From Bacteroides mediterraneensis (GTDB taxonomy: Bacteria > Bacteroidota > Bacteroidia > Bacteroidales > Bacteroidaceae): DNA of 64,000 bases. How positions within the stretch are numbered: the stretch's first letter is position 1; the number at the start of each line of letters is the position of its first letter. Below, piece by piece: positions 8,691 through 17,862 of this stretch. The position numbers were made by a program, and so were the translations under genes. The stretch covers positions 4,030,001 to 4,094,000 of the forward strand of contig NZ_DAJPEN010000001.1 in NCBI RefSeq assembly GCF_025993685.1, written 5' to 3'. The notes below the pieces were generated by a model. The model searched no databases. It had not been told where the DNA came from and saw only the letters and a list, made by a program, of their open reading frames with translations.

Positions 8691-9767
8691 TTAGGAGTTT
8701 TTTGCACTTATGTGCAACAGTCTTTCGGCAATTTCCTTACTGAATAGAGCCAAATTAAATCGTTCTTCTCCTAATTTCCGGGCATTTCTTCCCATTCGTT
8801 CTGCATCTTCCGGATGGGTATGCAGGTAACGGATGGCTTTTACCCAGCCTTCCACATCACCATATTCCACCGCAATGCCGATTCCTTCTTTTTCAATGTC
8901 AATCTCGAAGTTGGGATTCTTTGAGCAGATGACCGGGATGCCCAGTGCGTATGCTTCCACTAAGGTGGTGAGTCCTACGGTATAAGGAAAGTCCAGACAG
9001 CAGATGACAATGGCTTTTTTCCGGGCCACTTTCTTTGCCAGCTCGTAAGGGATGACTCCTTCGGTGTAGTGGATGTGGATGTTGTCGGTCAGTGTCAGGC
9101 TGTCGGCTATCTGTTTGTAATTGAGATAGCCACATTCTTCCGCAATGAAGACCTCCAGGTCTTCCTCCGTCTGTGAGAAAGCTTCCAGCATGGTTTTCAG
9201 GTCGCGGTTTTCCTTTCCGGTCGAGATGTAGCCTTCCCGTGGTTGTGGGGGAAGTTCTTTGAGCAGGTGGTCGTAGAAAGCCAGATCCGGCCCCCAGTGA
9301 ATCAGCTCCAGCTTATGTTCCGGCACTTTGTGGGTGGCGATGGAATCTTGAATCAGTTTCCGGCTGAAGAGGAACATGTGGTCGATGCCCCGGTAGAAGA
9401 AACGGGAGATGGCTTCTTTCAGCCGATGAGGTGACTTGCGCAAAGCGGTGTGATGCCATATCACAATGGGTTTCCGATACAGGCCGAGGGCTCGTAAGAA
9501 GATTATCAGTTCCAAACCCCGGAAAGAGGTGCCGTAAAGCACCTCATATTTCTCTTTGCAGAAAAGAATTTCTTTGGTAGCATAGAGCATCAGTTTCCAT
9601 CGGCTGGAAAAGGCTTTATAACGGTGCATGACCGACTGGATGCCGTAGTTTTCCAGCAAAGGCAAGCCATACAGAATATGTCCGGGAAAGCGGAAGTCTT
9701 TCCATTCTTCATAACTTTCCCGTGTGAGACGGGTGTGATAGAAATAAATATTGAGTTTTGGGTTCAT
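8691..9767 (-). CDS. Glycosyltransferase, GT-B fold
   Basis: This is a 358-residue glycosyltransferase with a weakly conserved N-terminal half (MNPKLNIYFYHTRLTRESYE) and a recognisable GT4-type C-terminal donor site (LTTLVEAYALGIPVICSKNP). Several tyrosine-rich stretches but no membrane helix are visible. It lies 10 bp downstream of the preceding gene and 27 bp before the next, within the leftward cluster. Substrate unknown. Confidence 0.82.
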   Translation of the reverse strand: MNPKLNIYFYHTRLTRESYEEWKDFRFPGHILYGLPLLENYGIQSVMHRYKAFSSRWKLMLYATKEILFCKEKYEVLYGTSFRGLELIIFLRALGLYRKPIVIWHHTALRKSPHRLKEAISRFFYRGIDHMFLFSRKLIQDSIATHKVPEHKLELIHWGPDLAFYDHLLKELPPQPREGYISTGKENRDLKTMLEAFSQTEEDLEVFIAEECGYLNYKQIADSLTLTDNIHIHYTEGVIPYELAKKVARKKAIVICCLDFPYTVGLTTLVEAYALGIPVICSKNPNFEIDIEKEGIGIAVEYGDVEGWVKAIRYLHTHPEDAERMGRNARKLGEERFNLALFSKEIAERLLHISAKNS

Positions 9768-9777
9768 GTCTCAGGTA

Positions 9778-10821
9778 TTAACGCCATTTGTTACGTCCTA
9801 ACCATTTATTGATGCGGTTGATCAATGCTTTTCCAATGTTCTTGAAATTTCCGTGGCATAGGTTCAAGTAGAGCTCTTCGAACGAGCGTCCGATTTTAAT
9901 CCACGGATGTCCCCAGGCCATGATGCGGAACATCCGATTTTTGTAGCCCACATTCTCAATGACATAACGCGGGTGTTTCAGCGGGAAGTTCAGTTCATGG
10001 CGCTGCATGGTAAAAATGCGGCGATATCCTCTTGGGAGCAAGTCGTTGCTTCCGCCAAAGTGAGTGGAACCGGCGGTAGCTCCCAGGTTATTAATCATGT
10101 TCCTGGACGGGACAATGCTCAGGCCGGAATTAAAGAATATGGCTGCATGAAAGATTGTTTCATAATAAGCTTTCCCGCTTTCCCGATGGTGACGGCAAAA
10201 CTCGATAAATTCTTTCTGGTATTTTCTTTCTTTGATGTATTCTTCCAGTTGTTGCAGGTTGAAAGCATCGTCCAGGAAACTATAGTGTTCATCCCATTGG
10301 TCGATGACACGACGCCAGCTGGCCCATCCTGAGATGGAGAAAGTCGTAGCAAAGAAATAATCGTACGGCATGTCTTTACTGATTTCATCGTAGTTTATTC
10401 CCGTAATCATACTGATACGTGTGTCATGCTCATATTTGTCCAGCAGTTCTTTGCAGAATGGGAAAAAGGAGAGTGAAGGAATGTCATCGTCTTCAAGTAC
10501 AATGCATTTCTCGACAATGGAAAAGGCCCATTTTTGAGAAAGATATTCAGATGGGTCACAACCAAAATTCTTTTCCTGGTACCATTGATGCACTTCACAT
10601 TCCCAGTCTATTTCATCGACTATCTTTCGGCAAGCCAAAATGCCGGGCATATCTTTTTCTCCTCTTGGGCCATCCTGATAGAGGAACAGCTTGGAAGGAC
10701 GGGCCTTTTTAACTTGTTCGAATACGGCAGACAGAGGTTCAGGGCGGTTGAAAAACAGAATCAATACGGCCACATCAACAAGGGCCGGATTGCTATGTAT
10801 GAGTTTATTTGTTGTTTCCAT
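9778..10821 (-). CDS. GT-A fold glycosyltransferase (GNT-I/HlpA-like)
   Basis: The 347-residue protein has VAVLILFFNRPEPLSAVFEQ at residues 18-37, YQDGPRG at 49-55 and the acidic LEDDDIPS at 109-116, which should bind the metal and nucleotide sugar. This is the pattern of GNT-I/GT2-like proteins often annotated as glycosyltransferase or 'hemolytic protein HlpA-like'. SISGWASWRR follows as a conserved loop. The C-terminus is basic (RINKWLGRNKWR), suggesting peripheral membrane association. The start overlaps the upstream LicD gene by 17 bp. Confidence 0.82.
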   Translation of the reverse strand: METTNKLIHSNPALVDVAVLILFFNRPEPLSAVFEQVKKARPSKLFLYQDGPRGEKDMPGILACRKIVDEIDWECEVHQWYQEKNFGCDPSEYLSQKWAFSIVEKCIVLEDDDIPSLSFFPFCKELLDKYEHDTRISMITGINYDEISKDMPYDYFFATTFSISGWASWRRVIDQWDEHYSFLDDAFNLQQLEEYIKERKYQKEFIEFCRHHRESGKAYYETIFHAAIFFNSGLSIVPSRNMINNLGATAGSTHFGGSNDLLPRGYRRIFTMQRHELNFPLKHPRYVIENVGYKNRMFRIMAWGHPWIKIGRSFEELYLNLCHGNFKNIGKALINRINKWLGRNKWR

Positions 10822-11629
10822 GGTTTATAAGTTCCGGATGTACATAAATGGCATGTATCTTGCGTTTATCCTCTGGCGGGATTTCCATATAATTCTTGTA
10901 GAGGTCTTTCAGGTAGGCGTCCGGGTTGTGCGGAGCCGGAAATTCTTTTCCTTCAAAGGTCATGCGGCCCAGCGGGAAGATGGAGTCTTTGCGGTGCATG
11001 ATGCCGTATCCGTTGTTGATAAGGATATTGGACATGTAGGTATCTTTGGGATAAAGAAGGTTGAGCAATCCCCAGAGGGTCCGATAGAGACCGTATTTGG
11101 CATGAAACCAGAAGTATTCGGCAAAGGCACGCAAGGAATAGTAGTGCGCCTTGTGCAGGATGGAGTAGCTGGTAGAAATGCCTTTGGTCAGTTTTTTTAC
11201 CCACGATTTCGGTACGCTGGGATAATCAATAAAGGGGAAGATGTCGATGTACAGTCCCTTCTGGTAGGGGGCCTGCATGTTATCTCCGCTTTCGATGTAC
11301 AGCGAGTTCAGGTCGCGCACCTTGACAATCGGTTCCTTGTGGGTAGGGTCGCTTTCCGAAGTTTGCAGGAAGAGTCCTTCGCGCAGTTCCTGAGGGGCTA
11401 CGCGGATAAACTCTTTCAGCCCTTCCAAGGTCATGGCGATGTCGATGTCGTCGTCCCAGGGGATGAATCCTCCGTGACGGATGGCTCCCAGCAGGCTGCC
11501 GCCATCCAGCCAGTAGTCAATCCGGTGCTTCCGGCAGATGCGGTCTACTTCTTCCAGGATGGAGAGCTGCTTTAATTGGCAAACTCTCAGGTTTTGCTTT
11601 ACATATTCAGTCAGGAACGGATTGTTCAT
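10805..11629 (-). CDS. LicD-family phosphotransferase
   Basis: The 274-residue protein has the LicD/fukutin nucleotidyltransferase-fold signature at residues 41-66: LDGGSLLGAIRHGGFIPWDD followed by DIDI. LicD enzymes transfer phosphocholine, ribitol phosphate or similar groups from a CDP-activated donor to a surface glycan. The gene upstream, overlapping by 4 bp, encodes a fused cytidylyltransferase-dehydrogenase that could make such a donor. Together they suggest a phospho-polyol substituent on the polysaccharide made by this cluster. The exact group is inference. Confidence 0.88.
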   Translation of the reverse strand: MNNPFLTEYVKQNLRVCQLKQLSILEEVDRICRKHRIDYWLDGGSLLGAIRHGGFIPWDDDIDIAMTLEGLKEFIRVAPQELREGLFLQTSESDPTHKEPIVKVRDLNSLYIESGDNMQAPYQKGLYIDIFPFIDYPSVPKSWVKKLTKGISTSYSILHKAHYYSLRAFAEYFWFHAKYGLYRTLWGLLNLLYPKDTYMSNILINNGYGIMHRKDSIFPLGRMTFEGKEFPAPHNPDAYLKDLYKNYMEIPPEDKRKIHAIYVHPELINHGNNK

Positions 11630-12993
11630 AATGTTTCCCGTTTTACGTCAATCACTTGTCCGGTATAGTCGGAGGCTAAGGTTCTCAGGGTGGCTTCGGC
11701 CACTTTCTCTGCCGATAGCAGACTGTCTTCCGGTTCAATGCCGAAGTTATGTACCCGCATCGGGGTCTTGGTCCGTTCCGGGTTGATACAGTTGATATGG
11801 ATACCGAAACTTTCCCATTCTTGGGCAATGGCCTGTACAAAGTTCACGATGGCCGCCTTTGTCGACGAATAGATGCTGTAGAAAGCCCGTCCACGGGTGT
11901 AAGAGCTGGATGTGAAGAAAATCAGTTGTCCCTTGGTCTCTTTCAGGTAGGGGAAGGCTTCCAGGGCCACGTTGACCGTACCCATGTAGTTGGTCTGTAC
12001 AGCCGACTGGATGGTCTCGTAAGAGGTGGAAATCAACGGTTCTTTGTTGAGTACACCGGCCGTATTGACTACGAAATCAATGCGTTTCTCTTTCTGGTAG
12101 ACCGATTCCAAGGCTTCCTTCACTGCCTGTCGGTTACCTACATCCGTATGGTTGAGGCTGCGGGAGAAACAGTACACCTTTCCGCCTTTTTCCTGCAGCA
12201 TGCGGGCGGTCTCAGCGCCGATACCATAGCTTCCTCCGAAGATGACAGCCACTTTGTCGCGGAAAGTCTCTTCTTGAATTGGTTCGTGGTTCAGCTCACT
12301 TTTCCGGAGCTGGAAGAACTTGTCGAGCAGATACGTATCCTCCTTGTAGGTCAGCTTCATGTTGCTTTCTTCCCCTTGTACCACGTAGATGGGTACTTCC
12401 GGCAGATATTTCTTCACTACGCCACAGTCGTCCGTCACTTTGAAGTTCGGGTCTTTCAGCGCAATCTGGTAGGCCTTCCGGATGGTGTCGATAGCAAAAG
12501 CCTGCGGAGTCTGTCCGCGTCTCAGTCGGGAACGGTCTGGAATCTGGCAGATGAAATCGTCTTCCACCTCGATGATGGTATCGGCAGAAGGCAGGGCCAC
12601 GTCAATCGCCTCATATTTGTCGAGCGCTTCAATCACGTCGTTGAGGATGCGCTGGCTGATGAGCGGGCGTACGGCGTCATGAAAAATCAGGTTGACATCA
12701 CTGTCGGCGTAGGCTTCAATGGCAGAAAGGCTGGAATCGTACCGTTCTTTTCCTCCTTTGAGGATTTTCTTGATTTTCTTCCATCCGTTTTTGATGACGA
12801 TGTTCTCAAATTCAGAAATATAGAACGGGTTGGAGACGATGGCAATCTCGTCGATGTGGGGATTGCGTTCGAAGGCGTCTACCGTGTGTTCCACGACCAT
12901 CTTTCCGGCCACCTTGAAGAATTGTTTGGGAGTGGAAAGTCCCAGTCGGCTTCCTACCCCTCCGGCTAATATGACTGCAATGTTCTTTTTCAT
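11626..12993 (-). CDS. Bifunctional IspD-like cytidylyltransferase / short-chain dehydrogenase
   Basis: The ATG at 12993 gives 455 residues; upstream in-frame codons lie in the promoter and the next gene. Residues 1-235 are an IspD/TarI-type cytidylyltransferase (ILAGGVGSRLGLSTPKQF, with HDAVRP at 105-110). Residues 245-455 are an SDR dehydrogenase with the nucleotide loop GGSYGIG (253-259), serines 362-364 and the catalytic pair Tyr375/Lys379 (YSSTK). The same fusion order occurs in the Haemophilus CDP-ribitol synthase Bcs1, which reduces ribulose 5-phosphate and makes CDP-ribitol. With LicD just downstream, CDP-ribitol or a related CDP-polyol is the likely product. It is not the isoprenoid-pathway IspD, given the fusion and context. 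Confidence 0.85.
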   Translation of the reverse strand: MKKNIAVILAGGVGSRLGLSTPKQFFKVAGKMVVEHTVDAFERNPHIDEIAIVSNPFYISEFENIVIKNGWKKIKKILKGGKERYDSSLSAIEAYADSDVNLIFHDAVRPLISQRILNDVIEALDKYEAIDVALPSADTIIEVEDDFICQIPDRSRLRRGQTPQAFAIDTIRKAYQIALKDPNFKVTDDCGVVKKYLPEVPIYVVQGEESNMKLTYKEDTYLLDKFFQLRKSELNHEPIQEETFRDKVAVIFGGSYGIGAETARMLQEKGGKVYCFSRSLNHTDVGNRQAVKEALESVYQKEKRIDFVVNTAGVLNKEPLISTSYETIQSAVQTNYMGTVNVALEAFPYLKETKGQLIFFTSSSYTRGRAFYSIYSSTKAAIVNFVQAIAQEWESFGIHINCINPERTKTPMRVHNFGIEPEDSLLSAEKVAEATLRTLASDYTGQVIDVKRETL

Positions 12994-13017
12994 GCGTGTA
13001 TGGACGATAAATTGTGA

Positions 13018-13049
13018 CAAAAATACGAAATCTTGCTCACCTCTCCAAT
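13018..13049 (-). promoter_or_regulatory. Promoter for the cytidylyltransferase-LicD part of the cluster
   Basis: On the minus strand TATTTTTG (complement of 13018-13025) matches TAnnTTTG, and ATTG (complement of 13046-13049) lies 20 bp upstream, the spacing expected for Bacteroidetes. It occupies the 56-bp gap after the upstream glycosyltransferase and predicts a leader of about 18 nt. Confidence 0.6.
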
Positions 13050-14009
13050 TTAAAGGTAAAAATAAGTATTCCCGTAGGCCCGTATCATCGGATAGCAGAA
13101 ACTCCTTACGTAACTGAGTACTCCTTTCTGCTGTGGATAGAAGTAAATCAGGTGTTTGAACCGCATGCAAAGCAGACACAGACGGCACAGGCTGATTGGA
13201 TCTCTTTTCAGCAAGAGGCCACTGAGTTGATAGGCCAGGGTGTGCTTGTCCTTACTGGTATGCCGGTGGATGTAGCCGTAGAAAAACTGCCAGGTGGTCA
13301 GTCGCTGTTGCTCACGGAACTTGCGGAAACCATAGACATAGGGTTGCCAGGTCGGTTTCTTCACCAGATAAGCTGCATATTGCGCGTTAAGCCGGTTGAT
13401 GGCGGAGCCTTGGTGCGGGCGGTGCCAGTTAAGGGGCTCGTTTACGCAGGCGATGCCTTTTCCCAGTTGGGCATTGACGCTCAGCCACCAGTCGTAGAGG
13501 ATGTGCTCGTCCCATTCCGTAAAAACCTGCCGGATGAAGTCACGGGTCAGCAGCATACTGTGTCCGGGGGTACTGTCGTAAAACAGCAGGTATTCCAGGT
13601 TGTGGCGGGGAATGACTGTTTTTTTCATTTGCCCTTCCTGATAAGTGGGGTCGGTGTGATAGCCGGAAATGCAGAGGTCGTGCGTACCGATGGCTTGTAC
13701 CTGTTTGGCGATTTTTTCCGGGTACCAGATATCGTCCTGGTCGGCAATGGCGATGAAATCTCCGGTGGCCTTTTTCAGTGCATTCTCAAAGTTACGGTTG
13801 AAGCCGAGGTTTTGCGGATGCTGTTCAATCCGGATAAAAGGATATTGCGCGGCATATTCCCGGGCGATGTCCAACGTATGGTCGGTAGACCCATCGTCCT
13901 GAATAATCAGTTCGTGGATGGGATAAGTCTGGCAGACGATGCTGTCCAGCTGTGTTTTCAGGAAGCGTTCGCCGTTGTAGGAGCAGAGTACGATGGATAC
14001 AGTTTTCAT
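13050..14009 (-). CDS. Family 2 glycosyltransferase (rhamnosyltransferase-like)
   Basis: The 319-residue protein begins MKTVSIVLCSYNGERFLKTQ, followed by IIQDDGSTDHTLDIAREY and the metal-binding region IADQDDIWYPEKI, the classical GT2 layout seen in dTDP-rhamnosyl and similar transferases. It starts immediately after the flippase stop codon (position 14010), so it is co-transcribed with the flippase. Confidence 0.92.
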   Translation of the reverse strand: MKTVSIVLCSYNGERFLKTQLDSIVCQTYPIHELIIQDDGSTDHTLDIAREYAAQYPFIRIEQHPQNLGFNRNFENALKKATGDFIAIADQDDIWYPEKIAKQVQAIGTHDLCISGYHTDPTYQEGQMKKTVIPRHNLEYLLFYDSTPGHSMLLTRDFIRQVFTEWDEHILYDWWLSVNAQLGKGIACVNEPLNWHRPHQGSAINRLNAQYAAYLVKKPTWQPYVYGFRKFREQQRLTTWQFFYGYIHRHTSKDKHTLAYQLSGLLLKRDPISLCRLCLLCMRFKHLIYFYPQQKGVLSYVRSFCYPMIRAYGNTYFYL

Positions 14010-15452
14010 TTAGCTTTTCTTTTTGAGCAAGTAGTTCAGGCTTTCTTTGAAGGTAACGGAACCGCTGAGCCAGATAATGAGCGGATACAGTATTCCGGCA
14101 GAGAGGATTTTCAGGGTCACCAGCCAATAAATGTTCTCGATGGAACGGGTCAGGAAATAGACACCTCCCATGATCAGGGCGGCGATGAGGCCGAACGAAC
14201 AGACATCTTTCACGGCATGGAAGAGGCTGAGCCTGATTTCCCTCCACACGAAATAGTGCCATACCAGCAGCCACCCCACATTGATGGCGATATATACCAG
14301 AATCATGCGGTGGATGCCGTATGGATAGAGCAGGTACATCACCACGAGCTGGCTGGTGCCCTGTGCGATGGTGTTCCACATGAAGAGGTTGGATTTTCCC
14401 TTGCTGATGAGCAGGTTGGTGTAGAGGTTGGTCACTGGCAGGAAGGCCCCCCCTATGGCCAACAGTTGCAGGATGTGGGCACTGGGCAGCCATTTGCTGC
14501 CGATGGTCAGGGTTATCATCTCCGGGGCGATGAGGGACAGGCCCAGCATCACCGGGAAAGAGATGAAGGCCGTAAAGCGGAGCATCTTGCGGAACACACG
14601 GCACTGGCGTTCAGAGTCGTCGGCCACCTGGCGCAGTACAGGAAGGGCCACACTGCTCACCATACCCGTAATCAAGGAGTGCCCCATCAGGTTCCATTTG
14701 TTGGCCTGATTGAACTGTCCTACCTCTCGTTCAGAGTAGTAACGTCCTAAGATGATGGAGAACAGGTTGTTGTTGATGTGGTTGAAAATATTGGTCAGCA
14801 GGAGTTTGCTGCTGAAGCCGACCATGCTTCTCAGGGGACTGAAATCAAAATTGAACGTCGGTCGCCAGGGCGAGAAATACAGGTAGCACAGGTTGATGAC
14901 CGCCACGTAGACAATGCTTTGCGTGGCAATTCCCCAGTAAGAATAGCCCAGCAGGGCCATGGTGACACCGGTGGTACCGGATACCAGCAGGGCAATGATG
15001 CTCGACAAGGCTTTCTGTTTCACCATCAGGTTGCGGAAGAGATAAGCACTATGTGGAATCCCCAAGCTGGCAATGAAGAAGCCCAGGAACGAGTAACGCG
15101 CCAAGGGAACCAGTGCATCGTTGTGGTAAAAATCGGCGATAAGCGGGGCACATCCGGCCAGAATCAGGTAGAGAGTCAGGCTCAGTCCGCTGCAGAACCA
15201 GAATACCGCGTTGTAATCCTGGTGCGTAATCTCTTTCTTGTTGACCAAAGCCGCGGTGAATCCGCTTTCCTGCAAAGAGCCGGCAATCAGGGAGAAAATG
15301 CTCAGCATGCCCACCATTCCGTAGTCGCTGTCGTTCAGAATGCGGGCTGTCACGATGCCGAAGGCCAGGTTCAGTACCTGCATGGCTCCGTTGTTGATAC
15401 CTCCCCAAAGTAGTCCTTTGGCGGTTTTTTCTTTTAAAGAGTGTTCGGGCAT
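14010..15452 (-). CDS. Polysaccharide flippase, MOP superfamily (Wzx-like)
   Basis: I place the start at the ATG at 15452 (MPEHSLKEKTAKGLLWGGIN), because this matches the usual N-terminus of the family; an ATG at 15479 would add nine residues. The protein of about 480 residues has some 12-14 membrane helices. A basic amphipathic N-terminus precedes the first (GAMQVLNLAFGIVTARILNDSDYG), a typical oligosaccharide-flippase signature. It should move lipid-linked repeat units across the inner membrane for the adjacent glycosyltransferases. It lies about 106 bp downstream of metG on the same strand. Confidence 0.9.
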   Translation of the reverse strand: MPEHSLKEKTAKGLLWGGINNGAMQVLNLAFGIVTARILNDSDYGMVGMLSIFSLIAGSLQESGFTAALVNKKEITHQDYNAVFWFCSGLSLTLYLILAGCAPLIADFYHNDALVPLARYSFLGFFIASLGIPHSAYLFRNLMVKQKALSSIIALLVSGTTGVTMALLGYSYWGIATQSIVYVAVINLCYLYFSPWRPTFNFDFSPLRSMVGFSSKLLLTNIFNHINNNLFSIILGRYYSEREVGQFNQANKWNLMGHSLITGMVSSVALPVLRQVADDSERQCRVFRKMLRFTAFISFPVMLGLSLIAPEMITLTIGSKWLPSAHILQLLAIGGAFLPVTNLYTNLLISKGKSNLFMWNTIAQGTSQLVVMYLLYPYGIHRMILVYIAINVGWLLVWHYFVWREIRLSLFHAVKDVCSFGLIAALIMGGVYFLTRSIENIYWLVTLKILSAGILYPLIIWLSGSVTFKESLNYLLKKKS

Positions 15453-15558
15453 GCTCGTTTCTTGGATGTAATGGAACAAACCACGCAGACCTCCATGGAC
15501 GGGCCAAAGAAATCTGCGTGAGTCTGTTTGTATATAAAATGGAGTGGGAGAGGCGGGA

Positions 15559-17601
15559 TTATTTCACCTCGCTTCCCGGTTTTACTTCGTTCAAAGTGGT
15601 TGTCACGGACAAGGAACCGTCGAAGTTTTCTGCGCTGAGAATCATACCTTCGCTTACCAGTCCGTTCTTGAACTGACGCGGAGCCAGGTTGGCAATGAAC
15701 AGCACCTGCTTGCCCACCAGTTCTTCCGGTTTGTAGTGCTGGGCAATTCCGCTGACGATGGTACGGTTTTCCAGTCCGTCGGCAATCTTGAATTTCAGCA
15801 GCTTCTTCATCTTGGGTACGTTTTCACATTCCAGCACCGTACCTACACGGATGTCCAGCTTTTCAAATTCCTCGAATGCGATGGTCGGTTTGATGGGGTT
15901 GGCCTTGTAGTTGGCTGCCTCGTTGGCTTTCTTGGTAGCCAGCAGTTTGTCCACCTGTGCCTGAATCACATCATCTTCAATCTTTTCGAACAGCAGTTCC
16001 GCCTTGTTCAGCTGATGACCTTCCGCCAGCAGGTCGGTACGTCCCAGCTGTTCCCAGTCGAAGCTTTCCAGGTTCAGCATCTTGCGCAGTTTTTCAGAGC
16101 TGAACGGCAGGAACGGTTCGAAAGCGATAGACAGGTTGGCTACCAGCTGCAAGGCAATGTTCAGGATGGTTGCCACCCGTCCCATGTCGGTCTTGGCCAG
16201 TTTCCAAGGTTCAGTATCGGCCAGGTATTTGTTTCCGATGCGGGCCAGGTTCATGGCTTCCTTCTGTGCATCGCGGAACTTGAACACGTTCAGCAGTTTT
16301 TCCACTTCTGCTTTTACGTCGGCAAATTCTTTCAAGGTGTCACGGTCGTAGTCGTTCAGTTCACCGCAGGCCGGTACCTTGCCGTCAAAGTATTTGTGCG
16401 TCAGTACCAGGGCACGGTTTACGAAGTTTCCATATACCGCTACCAGTTCGTTGTTGTTGCGAGCCTGGAAATCTTTCCAGGTGAAGTCGTTGTCTTTGGT
16501 TTCCGGAGCGTTGGCAGTCAGCACGTAACGCAGCACATCCTGTTTGCCCGGGAAGTCCTGAAGGTATTCGTGCAACCATACGGCCCAGTTGCGTGAAGTA
16601 GAAATCTTGTCGCCTTCCAGGTTCAGGAACTCGTTGGCGGGTACGTTGTCCGGAAGGATGTAGCTTCCTTCGGCTTTCAGCATGGCCGGGAACACGATAC
16701 AGTGGAACACGATATTGTCTTTTCCGATGAAATGAATCAGGCGGGTTTCAGGGTCTTTCCACCATTTTTCCCATGAATCGGGCAGCAGTTCCTTGGTGTT
16801 GGAGATATAGCCGATAGGCGCATCGAACCATACGTAGAGCACTTTGCCTTCTGCGCCTTCCACCGGTACCGGAATACCCCAGTCGAGGTCACGGCTCACG
16901 GCACGCGGCTGAAGTCCCATGTCCAGCCAGCTCTTGCACTGTCCGTACACGTTCGGGCGCCATTCCTTGTGGTCTTCCAGAATCCACTTGCGCAGCCATC
17001 CTTCGTGTTTGTCCAGTGGCAAGTACCAGTGTTTGGTTTCCTTCATGACCGGCTGGCTTCCACTGATGGCACTCTTCGGGTTGATTAGTTCAGTAGGCGA
17101 CAAAGTGCTGCCGCATTTTTCGCACTGGTCACCGTAGGCACCTTGTGCATGGCAGCGCGGACATTCTCCCGTAATGTAACGGTCGGCCAGAAAGGTATGT
17201 GCTTCTTCGTCGTAATACTGCATGGAAGTCTTTTCGATGAATTCATGCTTGTCGTACAGTTTGCGGAAGAAATCAGAAGCCATTTGGTGATGCGTCGGAG
17301 AAGAAGTACGTCCGTACACATCGAATGAAATACCAAATTCCTTGAAAGAATCCTTGATGAGAGTGTGGTAGCGGTCCACAATGTCCTGTGGGGTAACTCC
17401 TTCCTTCTTGGCGCGGATGGTGATGGGCACCCCGTGTTCGTCAGAACCACCAATGAAGAGCACATCCTCTTTTTTCAGGCGCAGGTAGCGCACATAAATA
17501 TCGGCCGGTACGTAGACACCTGCCAGATGGCCGATATGGACCGGGCCGTTGGCATAGGGCAGCGCCGATGTCACGGTCGTCCGTTTGAATTTCTTTTCCA
17601 T
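15559..17601 (-). CDS. metG: Methionyl-tRNA synthetase
   Basis: The ATG at 17601 gives a 680-residue enzyme. The class I HIGH motif is at residues 22-25 and the zinc-knuckle cysteines are in CPRCHAQGAYGDQCEKCG. The KMSKS loop appears as KISTS in EGDKISTSRNW. A C-terminal EMAP/Trbp111-like tRNA-binding domain (FEKLDIRVGTVLECENVPKM) supports the dimeric bacterial form. The protein charges tRNA-Met in the cytosol. A well-spaced promoter lies 43 bp upstream. The downstream glycan cluster may share the transcript, which would tie a housekeeping promoter to surface-glycan genes. Confidence 0.97.
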   Translation of the reverse strand: MEKKFKRTTVTSALPYANGPVHIGHLAGVYVPADIYVRYLRLKKEDVLFIGGSDEHGVPITIRAKKEGVTPQDIVDRYHTLIKDSFKEFGISFDVYGRTSSPTHHQMASDFFRKLYDKHEFIEKTSMQYYDEEAHTFLADRYITGECPRCHAQGAYGDQCEKCGSTLSPTELINPKSAISGSQPVMKETKHWYLPLDKHEGWLRKWILEDHKEWRPNVYGQCKSWLDMGLQPRAVSRDLDWGIPVPVEGAEGKVLYVWFDAPIGYISNTKELLPDSWEKWWKDPETRLIHFIGKDNIVFHCIVFPAMLKAEGSYILPDNVPANEFLNLEGDKISTSRNWAVWLHEYLQDFPGKQDVLRYVLTANAPETKDNDFTWKDFQARNNNELVAVYGNFVNRALVLTHKYFDGKVPACGELNDYDRDTLKEFADVKAEVEKLLNVFKFRDAQKEAMNLARIGNKYLADTEPWKLAKTDMGRVATILNIALQLVANLSIAFEPFLPFSSEKLRKMLNLESFDWEQLGRTDLLAEGHQLNKAELLFEKIEDDVIQAQVDKLLATKKANEAANYKANPIKPTIAFEEFEKLDIRVGTVLECENVPKMKKLLKFKIADGLENRTIVSGIAQHYKPEELVGKQVLFIANLAPRQFKNGLVSEGMILSAENFDGSLSVTTTLNEVKPGSEVK

Positions 17602-17643
17602 ATACGTATATAGTTTATTTTTAAGTTGCAACCTTACGGTTTG

Positions 17644-17675
17644 CAAAGATAGCGAAAGGCGAGGGCAGAGACAAA
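17644..17675 (-). promoter_or_regulatory. metG promoter
   Basis: On the minus strand TTTG (complement of 17672-17675) is followed after exactly 20 bp by TATCTTTG (complement of 17644-17651), a full match to the Bacteroidetes -33/-7 consensus. The predicted leader is about 36 nt. Confidence 0.75.
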
Positions 17676-17862
17676 AGAAAAACAAAGTTTTTCGATTTGG
17701 CTATACCGAGCTGTTTCCTATCTTAATCAAAAGAGGGCGGTTATTGGGCAATTATATTGATAGAAAGGAGTTAGGAGTTGTTTGCCTTGAAGACTGATAG
17801 ACAAACATGCATAATATGAAAATGACTTGGAGAATATTGCTATTCGGCCTTGAGATTTTTAT

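Noticed and set aside
11626..12993. Assignment as the isoprenoid enzyme IspD
   Set aside because: The C-terminal SDR domain, the LicD neighbour and the glycan cluster point to a CDP-polyol synthase.
11749..14750. Long rightward open frames opposite the glycan genes (11749-12969, 13014-14750)
   Set aside because: They lie antisense to well-supported cytidylyltransferase, glycosyltransferase and flippase genes, their translations have no domain pattern, and they have no promoter; they are frame shadows.
15544..16596. Rightward open frame opposite metG
   Set aside because: Shadow of the metG C-terminal half; rich in Gln, Val and Phe with no domain.
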